DNA of 64,000 nt from Fibrobacter sp. UWR2 (GCF_002210285.1 NZ_MWQE01000002.1:186001-250000), one strand, 5' to 3'; positions 44,570 through 53,087 are shown, counted from the first letter of the stretch. Made by a program: numbers and translations. Notes: generated by a model from the letters alone, not told the origin.

Positions 44570-45007
44570 ATGGACCATACAAAACTGACTCAAAGCTTAG
44601 AAGACTACTTGGAAATGGTGCACATGCTGCGCCTGGCGAACGGGCTTGCCCGCGTCAAGGATATTGCCGCGGCTCTCGGCGTGAAAATGCCGTCGGTTGC
44701 AAAGGCCATGGTGGAACTCAAGAAGATGGGCCTTGTGAGGCAGGAACCTTACAGCGGCGTGGAACTCACCGAAGAGGGCGAACGCGTTGCCGCCATGATT
44801 TTAAACCGTCATATTCTTCTGAAGGGTTTCCTGATTAAGTTAGGCGTGTCCGAAGCGATTGCCGACAAGGATGCTTGCAGCATGGAGCACATTCTTTCGG
44901 CAGAAACTCTCGGTAAGATTGAAGATTTTGTGAAGCCGACGGACGCGATTTCGTCGGCTAAAAAATTAAAACCCGCCGCGAAAAACGGCAAAAAAGCAGG
45001 TGAATAG
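44570..45007 (+). CDS. DtxR-family iron-responsive regulator (copy 1)
   Basis: A 145-residue metal-dependent repressor. The winged helix covers residues 5-65 (LARVKDIAAALGVKMPSVAKAM). The metal ligands can be placed: Asp12 and Glu15 in EDYLEM as in MntR, His81, and Cys103, Glu106 and His107 in CSMEHIL. The Cys sits where manganese-sensing MntR has Glu99 and where iron-sensing DtxR has Cys102, so iron sensing is favoured. It lacks the SH3 domain of long DtxR proteins. The C-terminal tail is Lys/Ala-rich. It heads the feoA-feoB operon and is preceded by five TTAG-N6-CTAA boxes. A close paralogue lies at 50023. Confidence 0.92.
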   Translation: MDHTKLTQSLEDYLEMVHMLRLANGLARVKDIAAALGVKMPSVAKAMVELKKMGLVRQEPYSGVELTEEGERVAAMILNRHILLKGFLIKLGVSEAIADKDACSMEHILSAETLGKIEDFVKPTDAISSAKKLKPAAKNGKKAGE

Positions 45008-45011
45008 TAAC

Positions 45012-45296
45012 ATGAGCTGTAATTGTGGTTGCGGCGGCAAGTCGCATACGAAAAAATGGAGTACCGAGCCCAAGTTCTCGGAACTCAAGAAGGGCGACAA
45101 GGTAGAGATCGTCGGTTATAACGAGGGCGATTCTGCTTATAAGTCCAAGTTGCTTTCGATGGGCCTTGTGCGTGGCGTGCAGATTGAAGTCTTGCAGGCG
45201 GCCCCGCTTGGCGACCCGATTGAAGTGGCGGTGCTTTCTTATAGACTCTCGCTCCGCAAAGAAGAAGCCAACGTTCTCAAGCTGAGGAGGGTATAA
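45012..45296 (+). CDS. feoA: FeoA with Cys-rich N-terminal extension
   Basis: A 94-residue FeoA protein. ATG 45012 follows the regulator's stop by four bases. The SH3-like core (FSELKKGDKVEIVGYNEG to YRLSLRKEEANVLKLRRV) is almost identical to the copy at 50454. The difference is an N-terminal MSCNCGCGGKSH extension with three Cys and one His, which could bind a metal or an Fe-S cluster. Its stop overlaps the feoB start by one base (TAATG). Confidence 0.92.
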   Translation: MSCNCGCGGKSHTKKWSTEPKFSELKKGDKVEIVGYNEGDSAYKSKLLSMGLVRGVQIEVLQAAPLGDPIEVAVLSYRLSLRKEEANVLKLRRV

Positions 45297-48250
45297 TGGC
45301 TGCCAGAAAACTTTTGACGATTGCAATTGCCGGTAACCCGAACTGCGGTAAGACGGCTCTCTTTAACGCGCTTACGGGTGCACGCCAGCATGTGGGTAAC
45401 TGGCCCGGCGTGACGGTCGAAAAGAAGGAAGGTTACTTTGAACTGGGCGACCGCCAGATTCGCCTGGTGGACCTTCCGGGTACTTACGCTTTGTTCGCAA
45501 ATGCCGAAGACGAACGCGCTGCTGTCGACTACTTGCTTAGCCGCGAAGCGAGCCTGATTATTAACATTGTCGATGCGACGAACCTGGAACGCAACCTGTT
45601 CCTTACGAGCCAGCTTGCCGACATGAAGATTCCGATGGTGATTGCCGTCAACATGATGGACATTGCCGAAAATCGCGGAATTCAGCTGGACCTCGACGAA
45701 CTTTCTGATTTCTACGGTGTGCCGTGCATTCCGCTTTCTGCCGTGAGCGAAAAGAGCGTCACTAACTTTATTAGCCAGATGGGCCACGTGCTTGCCAGCC
45801 CGATGCCGCTCCCGAAGCAGATGGTTTACGGCGACAAGGTCGAAGAAGCCGTAAAGGTGTTGGAGCCGAAGGTGGCTCCGGTCGCAGAACTTTTGTCGGC
45901 CGATGCCCGCTGGGTTTCGCTCATGTACTTGGGCAACGAGAAGAGCTATGCGGATAAGTTTGCCGAAGCGGGCGTGAAGCTTGACAAGGCTGAAGTCGTG
46001 AAGATTCTGGGCGAAGAGCCGGAATTCGCGATGGCCGAAAACCGCTACTCCATTTCGCACGAGGTGGCGGGCAAGGCGATTGTTTCTGCGCGCGCCAAGA
46101 AGACTTTCTCCGACAAGCTTGACGCAGTTCTTTTGAACCGCTGGGCTGCACTCCCGATTTTCCTGGTCATCATGTATCTGGTGTTCTGGATTGCGGTGAC
46201 GATCGGTTCTGCGTTCATTGATTTCTTTGACGTGCTGTTCGGTGCAATTTTCGTGGATGGCCTCGGCTACCTGCTGGGCGATGTACTCGGCTGCCCCTCC
46301 TTTGTCACGGCAATTCTCGCCGACGGTATCGGTGCCGGTATCCAGACGGTTTCGACCTTCATCCCGGTTATCTTCTTCATGTTCCTTTGCCTTTCGTTCT
46401 TGGAAGACTCGGGTTACATGGCCCGCGCGGCCTTTGTTGCGGACCGTTTCATGAGATTCCTCGGGCTCCCGGGTCGTGCCTTCGTGCCGATGATGGTGGG
46501 CTTCGGCTGCGGTGTGCCGGGCATTATGGGCTCTCGCGTGCTGGAATCCAAGCGTGAACGCTTCCTCACCATCTTCCTGGTGCCGTTCATGAGTTGCGGC
46601 GCTCGCCTTCCGGTGTATGCGCTGTTTGCGGCGGCATTCTTTGGCAAGATGGCGGGCACGGTCGTGTTCCTGCTTTACCTCGCTGGCGTTCTGTTCGCCG
46701 TTGCCTACGGTCTCTTCTTGAAGAAGTCCCTATTCCAGGGGCAGGCCAGCAACTTTGTGATGGAACTTCCGCCGTATCATTTGCCCAAGGTCAAGTCCTT
46801 GATGATCCACTGCTGGCAGCGCCTGCGCGACTACATCTGGCGCGCCGGTAAGGTGATTACGCTTGCGGTTGCTGTTCTCGGCTTCCTCAATAGTTTTGGT
46901 ATTGTCGAAAAGATGTATGTCGATGTGAACGGTACCGAGACTGAAATCGTCAAGTCTGAAGATGGCTACCAGATGGTCAAGGAAAACGAGGAAGGCGAAG
47001 CTGAAAATGTCGCTCTCCCTGAAGGATTCGTGGTTGATGAAACTAAGGTGGTGAAGGCTAATGAATTCACTGCCGGTAACGGTGACTCCGAAAACAGCTT
47101 GCTTTCTACCATCGGTAAGGCGATTACGCCGGTATTCGAACCCTTCGGCGTCGAAAAGGAAAACTGGCCGGCCTCTGTGTCTCTGTTCACGGGCCTTTTG
47201 GCCAAGGAAGCCGTTATCGGTACCATGAACTCGCTGTATTCCATGGTGGGGGAAAATGCCGAGGCTCCTGCAGATGGCAAGGCCGCGGAACCCGTTGAAG
47301 AACCGAAGGCTGAAGAACCTGCACCGGAACAAGTTGCAGTTGCGGACTCTGCTGCTACAGATAGCGTGAAGGCTGATTCGACTTTTGCCGCTGCTGATTC
47401 CGCTGCAATTGCCGATAGTGCCGCAGCACCTGCTGAATCCGCAGAAGTTGTTGCCGAAGCCGCTCCTGCCGAGGCTCCCGCAGAAGAAGCCGCCGCGGAA
47501 CCTGCTGCAGAAGAAAAGCCGCTTATCGCCGGTGTGGATGAATGCCCCGCCGAAGAAGAGGAAGAAGGTGGCGCACCCGATATCAAGGGCGCTGTGCTCG
47601 AAGCTCTCGGCTCGATTCCTGCTAACCTCGCCGAAGTCTTCGGCTCGCTCACCGACCCGCTCGGAACCACCGGCGAATTGGAAGGCCAGGAAGCCGCTGA
47701 ACTCAAGAAGGAAACTCTTGACAAGATTACCGATGCCAAGGTGCTGACCTGCGAAGAATTCGCTGCCATCGAAACCTTCGGCGAAGAAGAAGAGGATGAA
47801 AAGACCCGCGAAGCCGTGTTTGCTAAGCTCGCTGCCGCAGGCCTCGAACTCTCCGAAGACGAAATGGGCGCTCTCGAAGAAGGCGACCTTTCCGAAACCG
47901 CCGACATCTATGCGAACCTCCGCTCTTACTTCCACAATCCGGACAAGAACGGTAACCCGGTGGATGGCTTTAACTGGCAGGTGTTTGCGTTCCTCATCTT
48001 TATCTTGCTTTATGTGCCGTGCCTTGCCGCCATGGGCGTGGTTGCCCGTGAAATCGGCCTCGGTCTCGCTGTGCTCATGGCGACCGTGCAGACGCTCCTT
48101 GCCTGGGCAATTGCCGTGCTCCTCTACCAGGTCCCCGTTGGCGGAAACATGACATGGATTGTCGCCGCCATAGTGGTGCTCGTGGGTACGGGAATCTTCC
48201 TCAAGCTCTTCGGCATGAAGGCGAATAAAGAAAAGCGCTTCGAAGACTAA
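45296..48250 (+). CDS. feoB: FeoB (copy 2) with large acidic Ala/Pro-rich insertion
   Basis: A 984-residue ferrous iron transporter, about 200 residues longer than its paralogue at 50693. The G domain has GNPNCGKT (residues 13-20), DLPGTYAL and NMMD. Gate motifs GFGCGVPGIMGSRVLESKRERF and LLAKEAVIGTMNSLY are present. Two extra segments break the membrane part. One of about 45 residues near residue 545 contains NGTETEIVKSEDGYQ. One from about 655 to 895 begins with a low-complexity Ala/Glu/Pro/Asp tract (VADSAATDSVKADS, APAEEAAAEPAAEEK) and continues with an acidic helical part. The rest aligns well with copy 3, so the inserts are additions and not a frameshift. Confidence 0.94.
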   Translation: MAARKLLTIAIAGNPNCGKTALFNALTGARQHVGNWPGVTVEKKEGYFELGDRQIRLVDLPGTYALFANAEDERAAVDYLLSREASLIINIVDATNLERNLFLTSQLADMKIPMVIAVNMMDIAENRGIQLDLDELSDFYGVPCIPLSAVSEKSVTNFISQMGHVLASPMPLPKQMVYGDKVEEAVKVLEPKVAPVAELLSADARWVSLMYLGNEKSYADKFAEAGVKLDKAEVVKILGEEPEFAMAENRYSISHEVAGKAIVSARAKKTFSDKLDAVLLNRWAALPIFLVIMYLVFWIAVTIGSAFIDFFDVLFGAIFVDGLGYLLGDVLGCPSFVTAILADGIGAGIQTVSTFIPVIFFMFLCLSFLEDSGYMARAAFVADRFMRFLGLPGRAFVPMMVGFGCGVPGIMGSRVLESKRERFLTIFLVPFMSCGARLPVYALFAAAFFGKMAGTVVFLLYLAGVLFAVAYGLFLKKSLFQGQASNFVMELPPYHLPKVKSLMIHCWQRLRDYIWRAGKVITLAVAVLGFLNSFGIVEKMYVDVNGTETEIVKSEDGYQMVKENEEGEAENVALPEGFVVDETKVVKANEFTAGNGDSENSLLSTIGKAITPVFEPFGVEKENWPASVSLFTGLLAKEAVIGTMNSLYSMVGENAEAPADGKAAEPVEEPKAEEPAPEQVAVADSAATDSVKADSTFAAADSAAIADSAAAPAESAEVVAEAAPAEAPAEEAAAEPAAEEKPLIAGVDECPAEEEEEGGAPDIKGAVLEALGSIPANLAEVFGSLTDPLGTTGELEGQEAAELKKETLDKITDAKVLTCEEFAAIETFGEEEEDEKTREAVFAKLAAAGLELSEDEMGALEEGDLSETADIYANLRSYFHNPDKNGNPVDGFNWQVFAFLIFILLYVPCLAAMGVVAREIGLGLAVLMATVQTLLAWAIAVLLYQVPVGGNMTWIVAAIVVLVGTGIFLKLFGMKANKEKRFED

Positions 48251-48267
48251 CGTTTGGAATCAAGAAT

Positions 48268-48302
48268 AGGGCTGGTGGGCCCAAAACCTGCCAGCCCTTC
48301 AT
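48268..48302 (+). terminator. Hairpin after DtxR-FeoAB operon 1
   Basis: GGGCTGG at 48269 pairs with CCAGCCC ending at 48297, followed by TTCATT. The stem is strong but the T-run is poor, so termination may be partial. Confidence 0.5.
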
Positions 48303-48314
48303 TAAAAAGTTTAA

Positions 48315-48330
48315 GTTAGATTGGTCTAAC
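48315..48330 (+). promoter_or_regulatory. DtxR-type iron box before the barrel gene
   Basis: GTTAGATTGGTCTAAC, palindromic arms with a TTGG centre, matching the TTAG-N6-CTAA boxes of the neighbouring feo operons. It lies 22 bases upstream of a sigma-54 promoter for the barrel gene. Confidence 0.65.
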
Positions 48331-48351
48331 AAACAAATTAACAAAAAAAAC

Positions 48352-48368
48352 TTGGCACGCATTTTGCA
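48352..48368 (+). promoter_or_regulatory. Sigma-54 promoter of the barrel gene
   Basis: TTGGCACGCATTTTGCA, with GG-N10-GC spacing, 107 bases before the ATG at 48475. It differs from the glnN promoter (TTGGCATGCATTTTGCA) by a single base. The predicted leader is about 95 bases. Confidence 0.75.
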
Positions 48369-48474
48369 ACAACAGCATGTAGAAGGCGATTGCCGAGCGT
48401 TTTTGTAGCACTATATGTAAAAACTTGACGGAGTGTTACAGAAACGGGAAAATAGTCCGTCATAGGAGAGAAAT

Positions 48475-49866
48475 ATGAAGAACCGTTTGTCATCTAACCT
48501 TTTGTTCGGCCTTGCTGCCGCCACCGTGTTTGCGATGCCGGCGTTCGCTCAGGATGTTGCCCCTGCTGCTGAAGCACCCGCGGCAACTCCCGCTGCTGAA
48601 GCTCCTGCCCAAGCTGCCCCGGCCCCTGCACAGGATGCCCTTGCTGCAGCACCTGCAGAACAGGCTGCTCCAGCTCCCGCCGCAGAACAGGCAAAGGCCG
48701 AAGAACCGGCTTCCGCTGAAGAAAAGGCTCCTGCCGAAAACACGAACCCCGGTGAAGTTGCTGCCGCTGCAGGTAACGCTCTCGATATGCTCAAGGCGAG
48801 CATGAGTGAAGCAACTTCTGCCGCCAACATGGAAGTCAAGTTCTCTGGCGAAGTCGAATTCGATGCCTATACGGGCGACGTTTTGAACGATGACGACCTG
48901 AACCATGAATACGCATCTACGTTTGACCTGAATGTGGAAGTGAAGTTCAACGAAAAGTGGTCTGCATTCGTGGGCCTCGAAGCCGATGGCGAGACGGATA
49001 GCCCCGCTGCTGTCTATAACGGCGCCTACGTTCAGTACCAGCCGGCCGATTTCTTCGCCGTCAAGCTGGGTGACCTGACCTTCTCGGAAGGTGCGTTCAA
49101 TGCCTACTACGGCTACGATGATCCGGCCGACAATGCTGCGGGCATGAAGGAACACGATATTCGCGGTCTTGAAATTGACTTGGCGGGCCTCGTGCTCGGT
49201 TTCGGTTTTGGTCGTGGCGATAACGACTTTGCCGATGACGAAGGCGCAAAGGTCTACGACATTCACGCTGCCTACGATTTCGATATCGCCGGTCAGCACC
49301 TGCGTCCGTTCGTTGACTACAAGAGCTTCCAGACGGCTCAGCACAACGAATTCCATGCCGGTGTCGAGGCGGGCCTGAATATCGGTGGCTTTGGCTTTAG
49401 GGCCGTGTACGGCTTCCATGCCGATTACCTGGGTGACGACGGCGACGTGGTCGATGGTCAGGACTGGACTTCTACTGCCCACGCCTTCTTGGTCGAGCCG
49501 ACTTTTGAAGTGGGTATGTTCGATATCAAGACGACCGCCTTCTATGCCATTGTCGATAGGGGCGATGCCGACGAAGATGCGAGCGACCTTGATAACGGCG
49601 AAATTCCGGAATACTTCTTCGTGTATGCCGAACCCGCCTTCAAGCTTGCTGAATTCATCAAGCTCGGCATTCCTGTAGAATATCACACCAATACAATGGA
49701 TGATGACGATGATTCCGCCGCTACGTTCGATGTCGGTGCCCGCGCCTACATTACACCGGTGGAAAACCTCGAAATCACGGCCTTCGGCATGGTGGATATT
49801 CCCGTGCAGGATAACGAGGACGATACCGCACTGCGCTTCGGTCTCGAAACCGTATTCAGCTTCTAA
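48475..49866 (+). CDS. Outer-membrane beta-barrel protein with Ala/Pro-rich N-terminal linker
   Basis: A 463-residue protein with a signal peptide ending AMPAFA. A tract of about 75 residues rich in Ala, Pro and Glu follows (residues 22-97), then a short helical stretch. A porin-like barrel comes next, with strands such as VKFSGEVEFDAYTG, YVQYQPADFFAVKLGDL and LRPFVDYKSFQT, ending in LRFGLETVFSF with the terminal Phe expected of outer-membrane proteins. The loops are very acidic (MDDDDDS). It lies between two iron-uptake operons, with an iron box and a sigma-54 promoter upstream. The acidic loops suggest a cation-selective channel, possibly for ferrous iron or ammonium. Confidence 0.82.
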   Translation: MKNRLSSNLLFGLAAATVFAMPAFAQDVAPAAEAPAATPAAEAPAQAAPAPAQDALAAAPAEQAAPAPAAEQAKAEEPASAEEKAPAENTNPGEVAAAAGNALDMLKASMSEATSAANMEVKFSGEVEFDAYTGDVLNDDDLNHEYASTFDLNVEVKFNEKWSAFVGLEADGETDSPAAVYNGAYVQYQPADFFAVKLGDLTFSEGAFNAYYGYDDPADNAAGMKEHDIRGLEIDLAGLVLGFGFGRGDNDFADDEGAKVYDIHAAYDFDIAGQHLRPFVDYKSFQTAQHNEFHAGVEAGLNIGGFGFRAVYGFHADYLGDDGDVVDGQDWTSTAHAFLVEPTFEVGMFDIKTTAFYAIVDRGDADEDASDLDNGEIPEYFFVYAEPAFKLAEFIKLGIPVEYHTNTMDDDDDSAATFDVGARAYITPVENLEITAFGMVDIPVQDNEDDTALRFGLETVFSF

Positions 49867-49884
49867 TTACTTCATAGAATGCTC

Positions 49885-49919
49885 AAAAAGGGGCTGCGGC
49901 AATTGCCGCGGCCCTTTTT
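49885..49919 (+). terminator. Terminator after the barrel gene
   Basis: GGGGCTGCGGC-AATT-GCCGCGGCCC flanked by A5 and T5. It is a strong intrinsic terminator that could work in both directions. Confidence 0.85.
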
Positions 49920-49936
49920 GATATGCTTTTCAAGGT

Positions 49937-49984
49937 TTAGCCTTTACTAATTAGCCGAGGCTTTCTAAATTTAGCGTTGACTAA
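49937..49984 (+). promoter_or_regulatory. DtxR-type boxes before DtxR-FeoAB operon 2
   Basis: TTAGCCTTTACTAA at 49937-49950 and TTAGCGTTGACTAA at 49971-49984 fit TTAG-N6-CTAA. A looser TTAGCC...TTCTAA lies between them. They are placed 40-85 bases before the start of the second regulator gene, mirroring operon 1. Confidence 0.65.
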
Positions 49985-50022
49985 TATATAAGGTGTGTTT
50001 TTCGTCTAATCGGAGCCGTCCT

Positions 50023-50442
50023 ATGGAACAAGTAAAGTTAAGCCAGAGCCTTGAAGACTACTTGGAAATGGTGCACATGCTGCGCCTTGCGAACGGGATT
50101 GCCCGTGTCCGCGACATTGCGGCGGCGCTCAAGGTCAAGATGCCGTCGGTTGCCAAGGCGGTGATTGAACTCAAGAAACTGGGACTTGTGACGCAGGAAC
50201 CCTACAGCGGCATTGAACTCACCTCTGAAGGCGCTCTTGTCGCGTCCCAGATTCTGAACCGTCATATTTTGCTGAAGGGTTTCCTGATCAAGCTCGGCGT
50301 GTCTGAGGCGATTGCCGACAAGGACGCCTGCTGCATGGAGCACATTCTTTCGGCGGAGACGCTCGAAAAAATCGAGGAGTTTGTGAACACGCCCAGTGAA
50401 CCGTCGAAAAAGTCGAACGCCGCTAAATCTAAGAAAAAGTAA
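50023..50442 (+). CDS. DtxR-family iron-responsive regulator (copy 2)
   Basis: A 139-residue paralogue of the regulator at 44570, identical over long stretches (SLEDYLEMVHMLRLANG, NRHILLKGFLIKLGVSEA). Metal ligands are conserved at Asp12, Glu15, His81, Cys103, Glu106 and His107, with an additional Cys104. ATG 50023 is chosen over upstream alternatives because CGGAG precedes it and the alignment with copy 1 begins there. It starts operon 2 with feoA and feoB. Two near-identical regulators probably recognise the same boxes and cross-regulate. Confidence 0.92.
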   Translation: MEQVKLSQSLEDYLEMVHMLRLANGIARVRDIAAALKVKMPSVAKAVIELKKLGLVTQEPYSGIELTSEGALVASQILNRHILLKGFLIKLGVSEAIADKDACCMEHILSAETLEKIEEFVNTPSEPSKKSNAAKSKKK

Positions 50443-50453
50443 ATCGTTGGTGT

Positions 50454-50693
50454 ATGAATAACGAACCGAAGTTTTCGGAACTAAAAAAAGGCGACAAGGC
50501 CGAAATTATTGGATACAACACGGGTGATTCTCAGTACAAGTCCAAGCTTTTATCGATGGGGCTTGTGCGCGGCGTGGTGCTGCAGGTTTTGCAGGTGGCA
50601 CCGCTCGGCGACCCGGTCGAGGTGAGCGTGCTTTCGTACAGGCTTTCGCTCCGTAAACAAGAAGCCAACGTGCTCAAGTTGAGGAGAGTCTGA
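50454..50693 (+). CDS. feoA: FeoA (copy 3)
   Basis: A 79-residue FeoA protein (FSELKKGDKAEIIGYNTG, KSKLLSMGLVRGVVLQVLQ). It is nearly the same as the copy at 45012 but without the Cys-rich N-terminal extension. Its stop overlaps the feoB start (TGATG), indicating coupled translation and equal expression. Confidence 0.93.
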   Translation: MNNEPKFSELKKGDKAEIIGYNTGDSQYKSKLLSMGLVRGVVLQVLQVAPLGDPVEVSVLSYRLSLRKQEANVLKLRRV

Positions 50694-53035
50694 TGCCTAT
50701 CGAGAAAGAAGTTTTCACGATTGCGATTGCGGGCAACCCGAACTGCGGAAAGACGGCGCTCTTTAACTCGCTTACTGGCTCGAACCAGATTGTGGGCAAC
50801 TGGCCTGGCGTGACTGTCGAAAAGAAGGAAGGCCAGTTTAAGCTCGACAACCACACGATTCGCGTGGTGGACTTGCCGGGTATTTATGCACTGTTTGCAA
50901 ACTCCGAAGACGAGCGTGCCGCTCTCGATTACCTGCTCAAGGGCGAAGCAGACCTGGTCGTGAATATCTTGGATGCCACGAACCTGGAACGCAACCTGTT
51001 CCTCACGAGCCAGCTGATGGAAAAGGGCGTGCCGATGGTCTTGGCGGTGAACATGATGGACATCGCGGCGAGCCGCGGCATCCATGTGGACCTGCACAAG
51101 CTCGAAGAAATCCTCGGCGTGACGGCGATTGGCCTCACGGCGGTTTCGCCCAAGAGCTGCGAAGGCTTCGTGAACGACTTGCACAAGCTGCTGCACAATA
51201 GCCGCGAACTCCCGCTCCCGAAGGCGGTCAAGCATTCCGAAGTCCTGGAAAAACTGATTGAAGAAATTGCGGTGCCGCTCAAGCCCGTAGCCGATAAGCT
51301 TGGCGCAAGCCCGCGCTGGACTGCGGTGCAGTATTTGGAGCATAGCGGGCGAGTACTGGAACTTGCCGACGAACTCGGTGTCGAAATTCCGCACGACAAG
51401 ATTGAAGAAGACTTGGGCGAAGAGGTGGAATTCGCGCTGGCCGATTCCCGCTATTCCTACGCCCGCGACATCGCGAAGGCGGTCATCCGCGACAATACTA
51501 CCAAGCGCACGCGAACTGACAAGCTCGACAAACTATTCCTCAACCGCATCCTGGGAATCCCGCTTTTCCTTGTCGCCATGTATCTGGTGTTCTGGTTTGC
51601 GGTGAAAGTCGGCAGCGCGTTTATCGACTTCTTCGACATTTTGTTCGGTGGAATTTTCGTGGACGGCATGACTGAACTCTTGACTAAGATTGGCGCTCCG
51701 GGCGTTGTCGTGGCGCTCTTGGCGAACGGCATCGGTACGGGCATCCAGACGGTATCGACGTTCATTCCGGTCATCTTCTTCATGTTCCTTTGCCTTTCGT
51801 TCCTCGAGGATTCTGGCTACATGTCGCGTGCGGCGTTCGTGGCGGATCGATTTATGCGGTTCCTCGGGCTCCCGGGCAAGGCGTTCGTGCCGATGATTGT
51901 AGGCTTCGGCTGCTCGGTGCCGGCGCTCATGGGCACGCGTACGCTCGAAAACAAGCGCGAAAGGTTCCTTACTTTGTTCCTGGTGCCGTTCATGAGCTGC
52001 GGCGCGCGCCTTCCGGTGTATGCGCTATTTGGTGCGGCGTTCTTCGGCGAAAGCGCAGGGACGCTCGTGTTCGGAATTTACCTGACGGGCATCGTGATTG
52101 CGTTGATTTACGGCCTGCTCTTGCGCCATACGGTTTTCATGGGCAAGGAATCAACGTTTATCATGGAACTGCCGCCTTACCATTTGCCCAAGGTGCGCAA
52201 CCTTTTCCGCCACGCATGGCTCCGCCTCAAGGAATTCGTTTTCCGTGCGGGCAAGGTCGTGCTCATCATGGTGACGGTGCTTGGCTTTATGGGCTCCGTC
52301 GGTACTGACGGAAGTTTCGGCAACGACAATAACGAAAAGTCGGTGCTGAGTGCCGTGGGGACGGTGATTACGCCGGTGTTCGAACCCTTCGGTGTCGAAC
52401 GCGACAACTGGCCTGCATCTGTCGCGCTCTTTACGGGGCTCTTCGCGAAAGAAGCGATTGTCGGAACGCTCAATTCGCTGTATGCGATTGAAGGCACGGG
52501 TGGTGCAAACGCTGCAGAAAAGGCGGGGGAGGCCGGCGCGCTTACTACTGCCGACGCGGCCCCGGAAGAAACTGCCGCGGACGAGGGCTTTAGCCTGAAA
52601 TCTACGGTGAAAGATGCTCTCGTGAGCGTCCCGGCTAACCTGGTAGAAGTCTTTACGTCCATCGCGAACCCGCTGGGCGTCAAGGATGCTATCGAAGAGA
52701 GCGAAGGTGCTGAAAACGAAGGGGCGTACAAGACGATGCAGGCGCATTTCAACCTCGGGCGTTTCCAGGTGCTGGCCTACCTGTTATTTATATTGCTCTA
52801 TGTGCCGTGCCTTGCTGCCATGGGAACCGCCTTCCGCGAGCTTGGGCGCTTCTACGGAACGCTCATGATGGTGTTCCAGACGGTTATCGGCTGGAGCCTC
52901 TCGGTGCTGTTCTTCCAGGTGACCTGCGGACATTCTACCGCATGGATCGTCACCTCGGTAGCGCTCCTCGCCGGTGTGGTCGTGAGCCTCGTGTTTATCG
53001 GTCGTGACCAGCGCAAAAAGAAGGTCTTCGAGTAG
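50693..53035 (+). CDS. feoB: Ferrous iron transporter FeoB (copy 3)
   Basis: A 780-residue Fe(II) transporter. G motifs GNPNCGKT, DLPGIYAL and NMMD are near the N-terminus. Gate regions are GFGCSVPALMGTRTLENKRERF and LFAKEAIVGTLNSLY, and the C-terminal helices begin VLAYLLFILLYVPCLAAMG. A soluble segment of about 105 residues lies between the second gate and these helices, shorter than in copy 2. It forms operon 2 with the DtxR-type regulator and FeoA. DNA and protein similarity to copy 2 indicate a segmental duplication of the three-gene unit. Confidence 0.95.
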   Translation: MPIEKEVFTIAIAGNPNCGKTALFNSLTGSNQIVGNWPGVTVEKKEGQFKLDNHTIRVVDLPGIYALFANSEDERAALDYLLKGEADLVVNILDATNLERNLFLTSQLMEKGVPMVLAVNMMDIAASRGIHVDLHKLEEILGVTAIGLTAVSPKSCEGFVNDLHKLLHNSRELPLPKAVKHSEVLEKLIEEIAVPLKPVADKLGASPRWTAVQYLEHSGRVLELADELGVEIPHDKIEEDLGEEVEFALADSRYSYARDIAKAVIRDNTTKRTRTDKLDKLFLNRILGIPLFLVAMYLVFWFAVKVGSAFIDFFDILFGGIFVDGMTELLTKIGAPGVVVALLANGIGTGIQTVSTFIPVIFFMFLCLSFLEDSGYMSRAAFVADRFMRFLGLPGKAFVPMIVGFGCSVPALMGTRTLENKRERFLTLFLVPFMSCGARLPVYALFGAAFFGESAGTLVFGIYLTGIVIALIYGLLLRHTVFMGKESTFIMELPPYHLPKVRNLFRHAWLRLKEFVFRAGKVVLIMVTVLGFMGSVGTDGSFGNDNNEKSVLSAVGTVITPVFEPFGVERDNWPASVALFTGLFAKEAIVGTLNSLYAIEGTGGANAAEKAGEAGALTTADAAPEETAADEGFSLKSTVKDALVSVPANLVEVFTSIANPLGVKDAIEESEGAENEGAYKTMQAHFNLGRFQVLAYLLFILLYVPCLAAMGTAFRELGRFYGTLMMVFQTVIGWSLSVLFFQVTCGHSTAWIVTSVALLAGVVVSLVFIGRDQRKKKVFE

Positions 53036-53060
53036 ATTTTTGAGGTGCGAAAATCGTAAA

Positions 53061-53087
53061 GGGCGGCAATGAAAATGCCGCCTTTTT
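53061..53087 (+). terminator. Terminator after DtxR-FeoAB operon 2
   Basis: GGCGGC-AATGAAAAT-GCCGCC followed by T5, an intrinsic terminator 26 bases after the feoB stop. Confidence 0.85.

Noticed and set aside
45296-48250. Frameshift or fusion as the reason for the long FeoB copy 2
   Set aside because: The frame stays open and all FeoB motifs continue in frame on both sides of the low-complexity insertion, so it is a true insertion.
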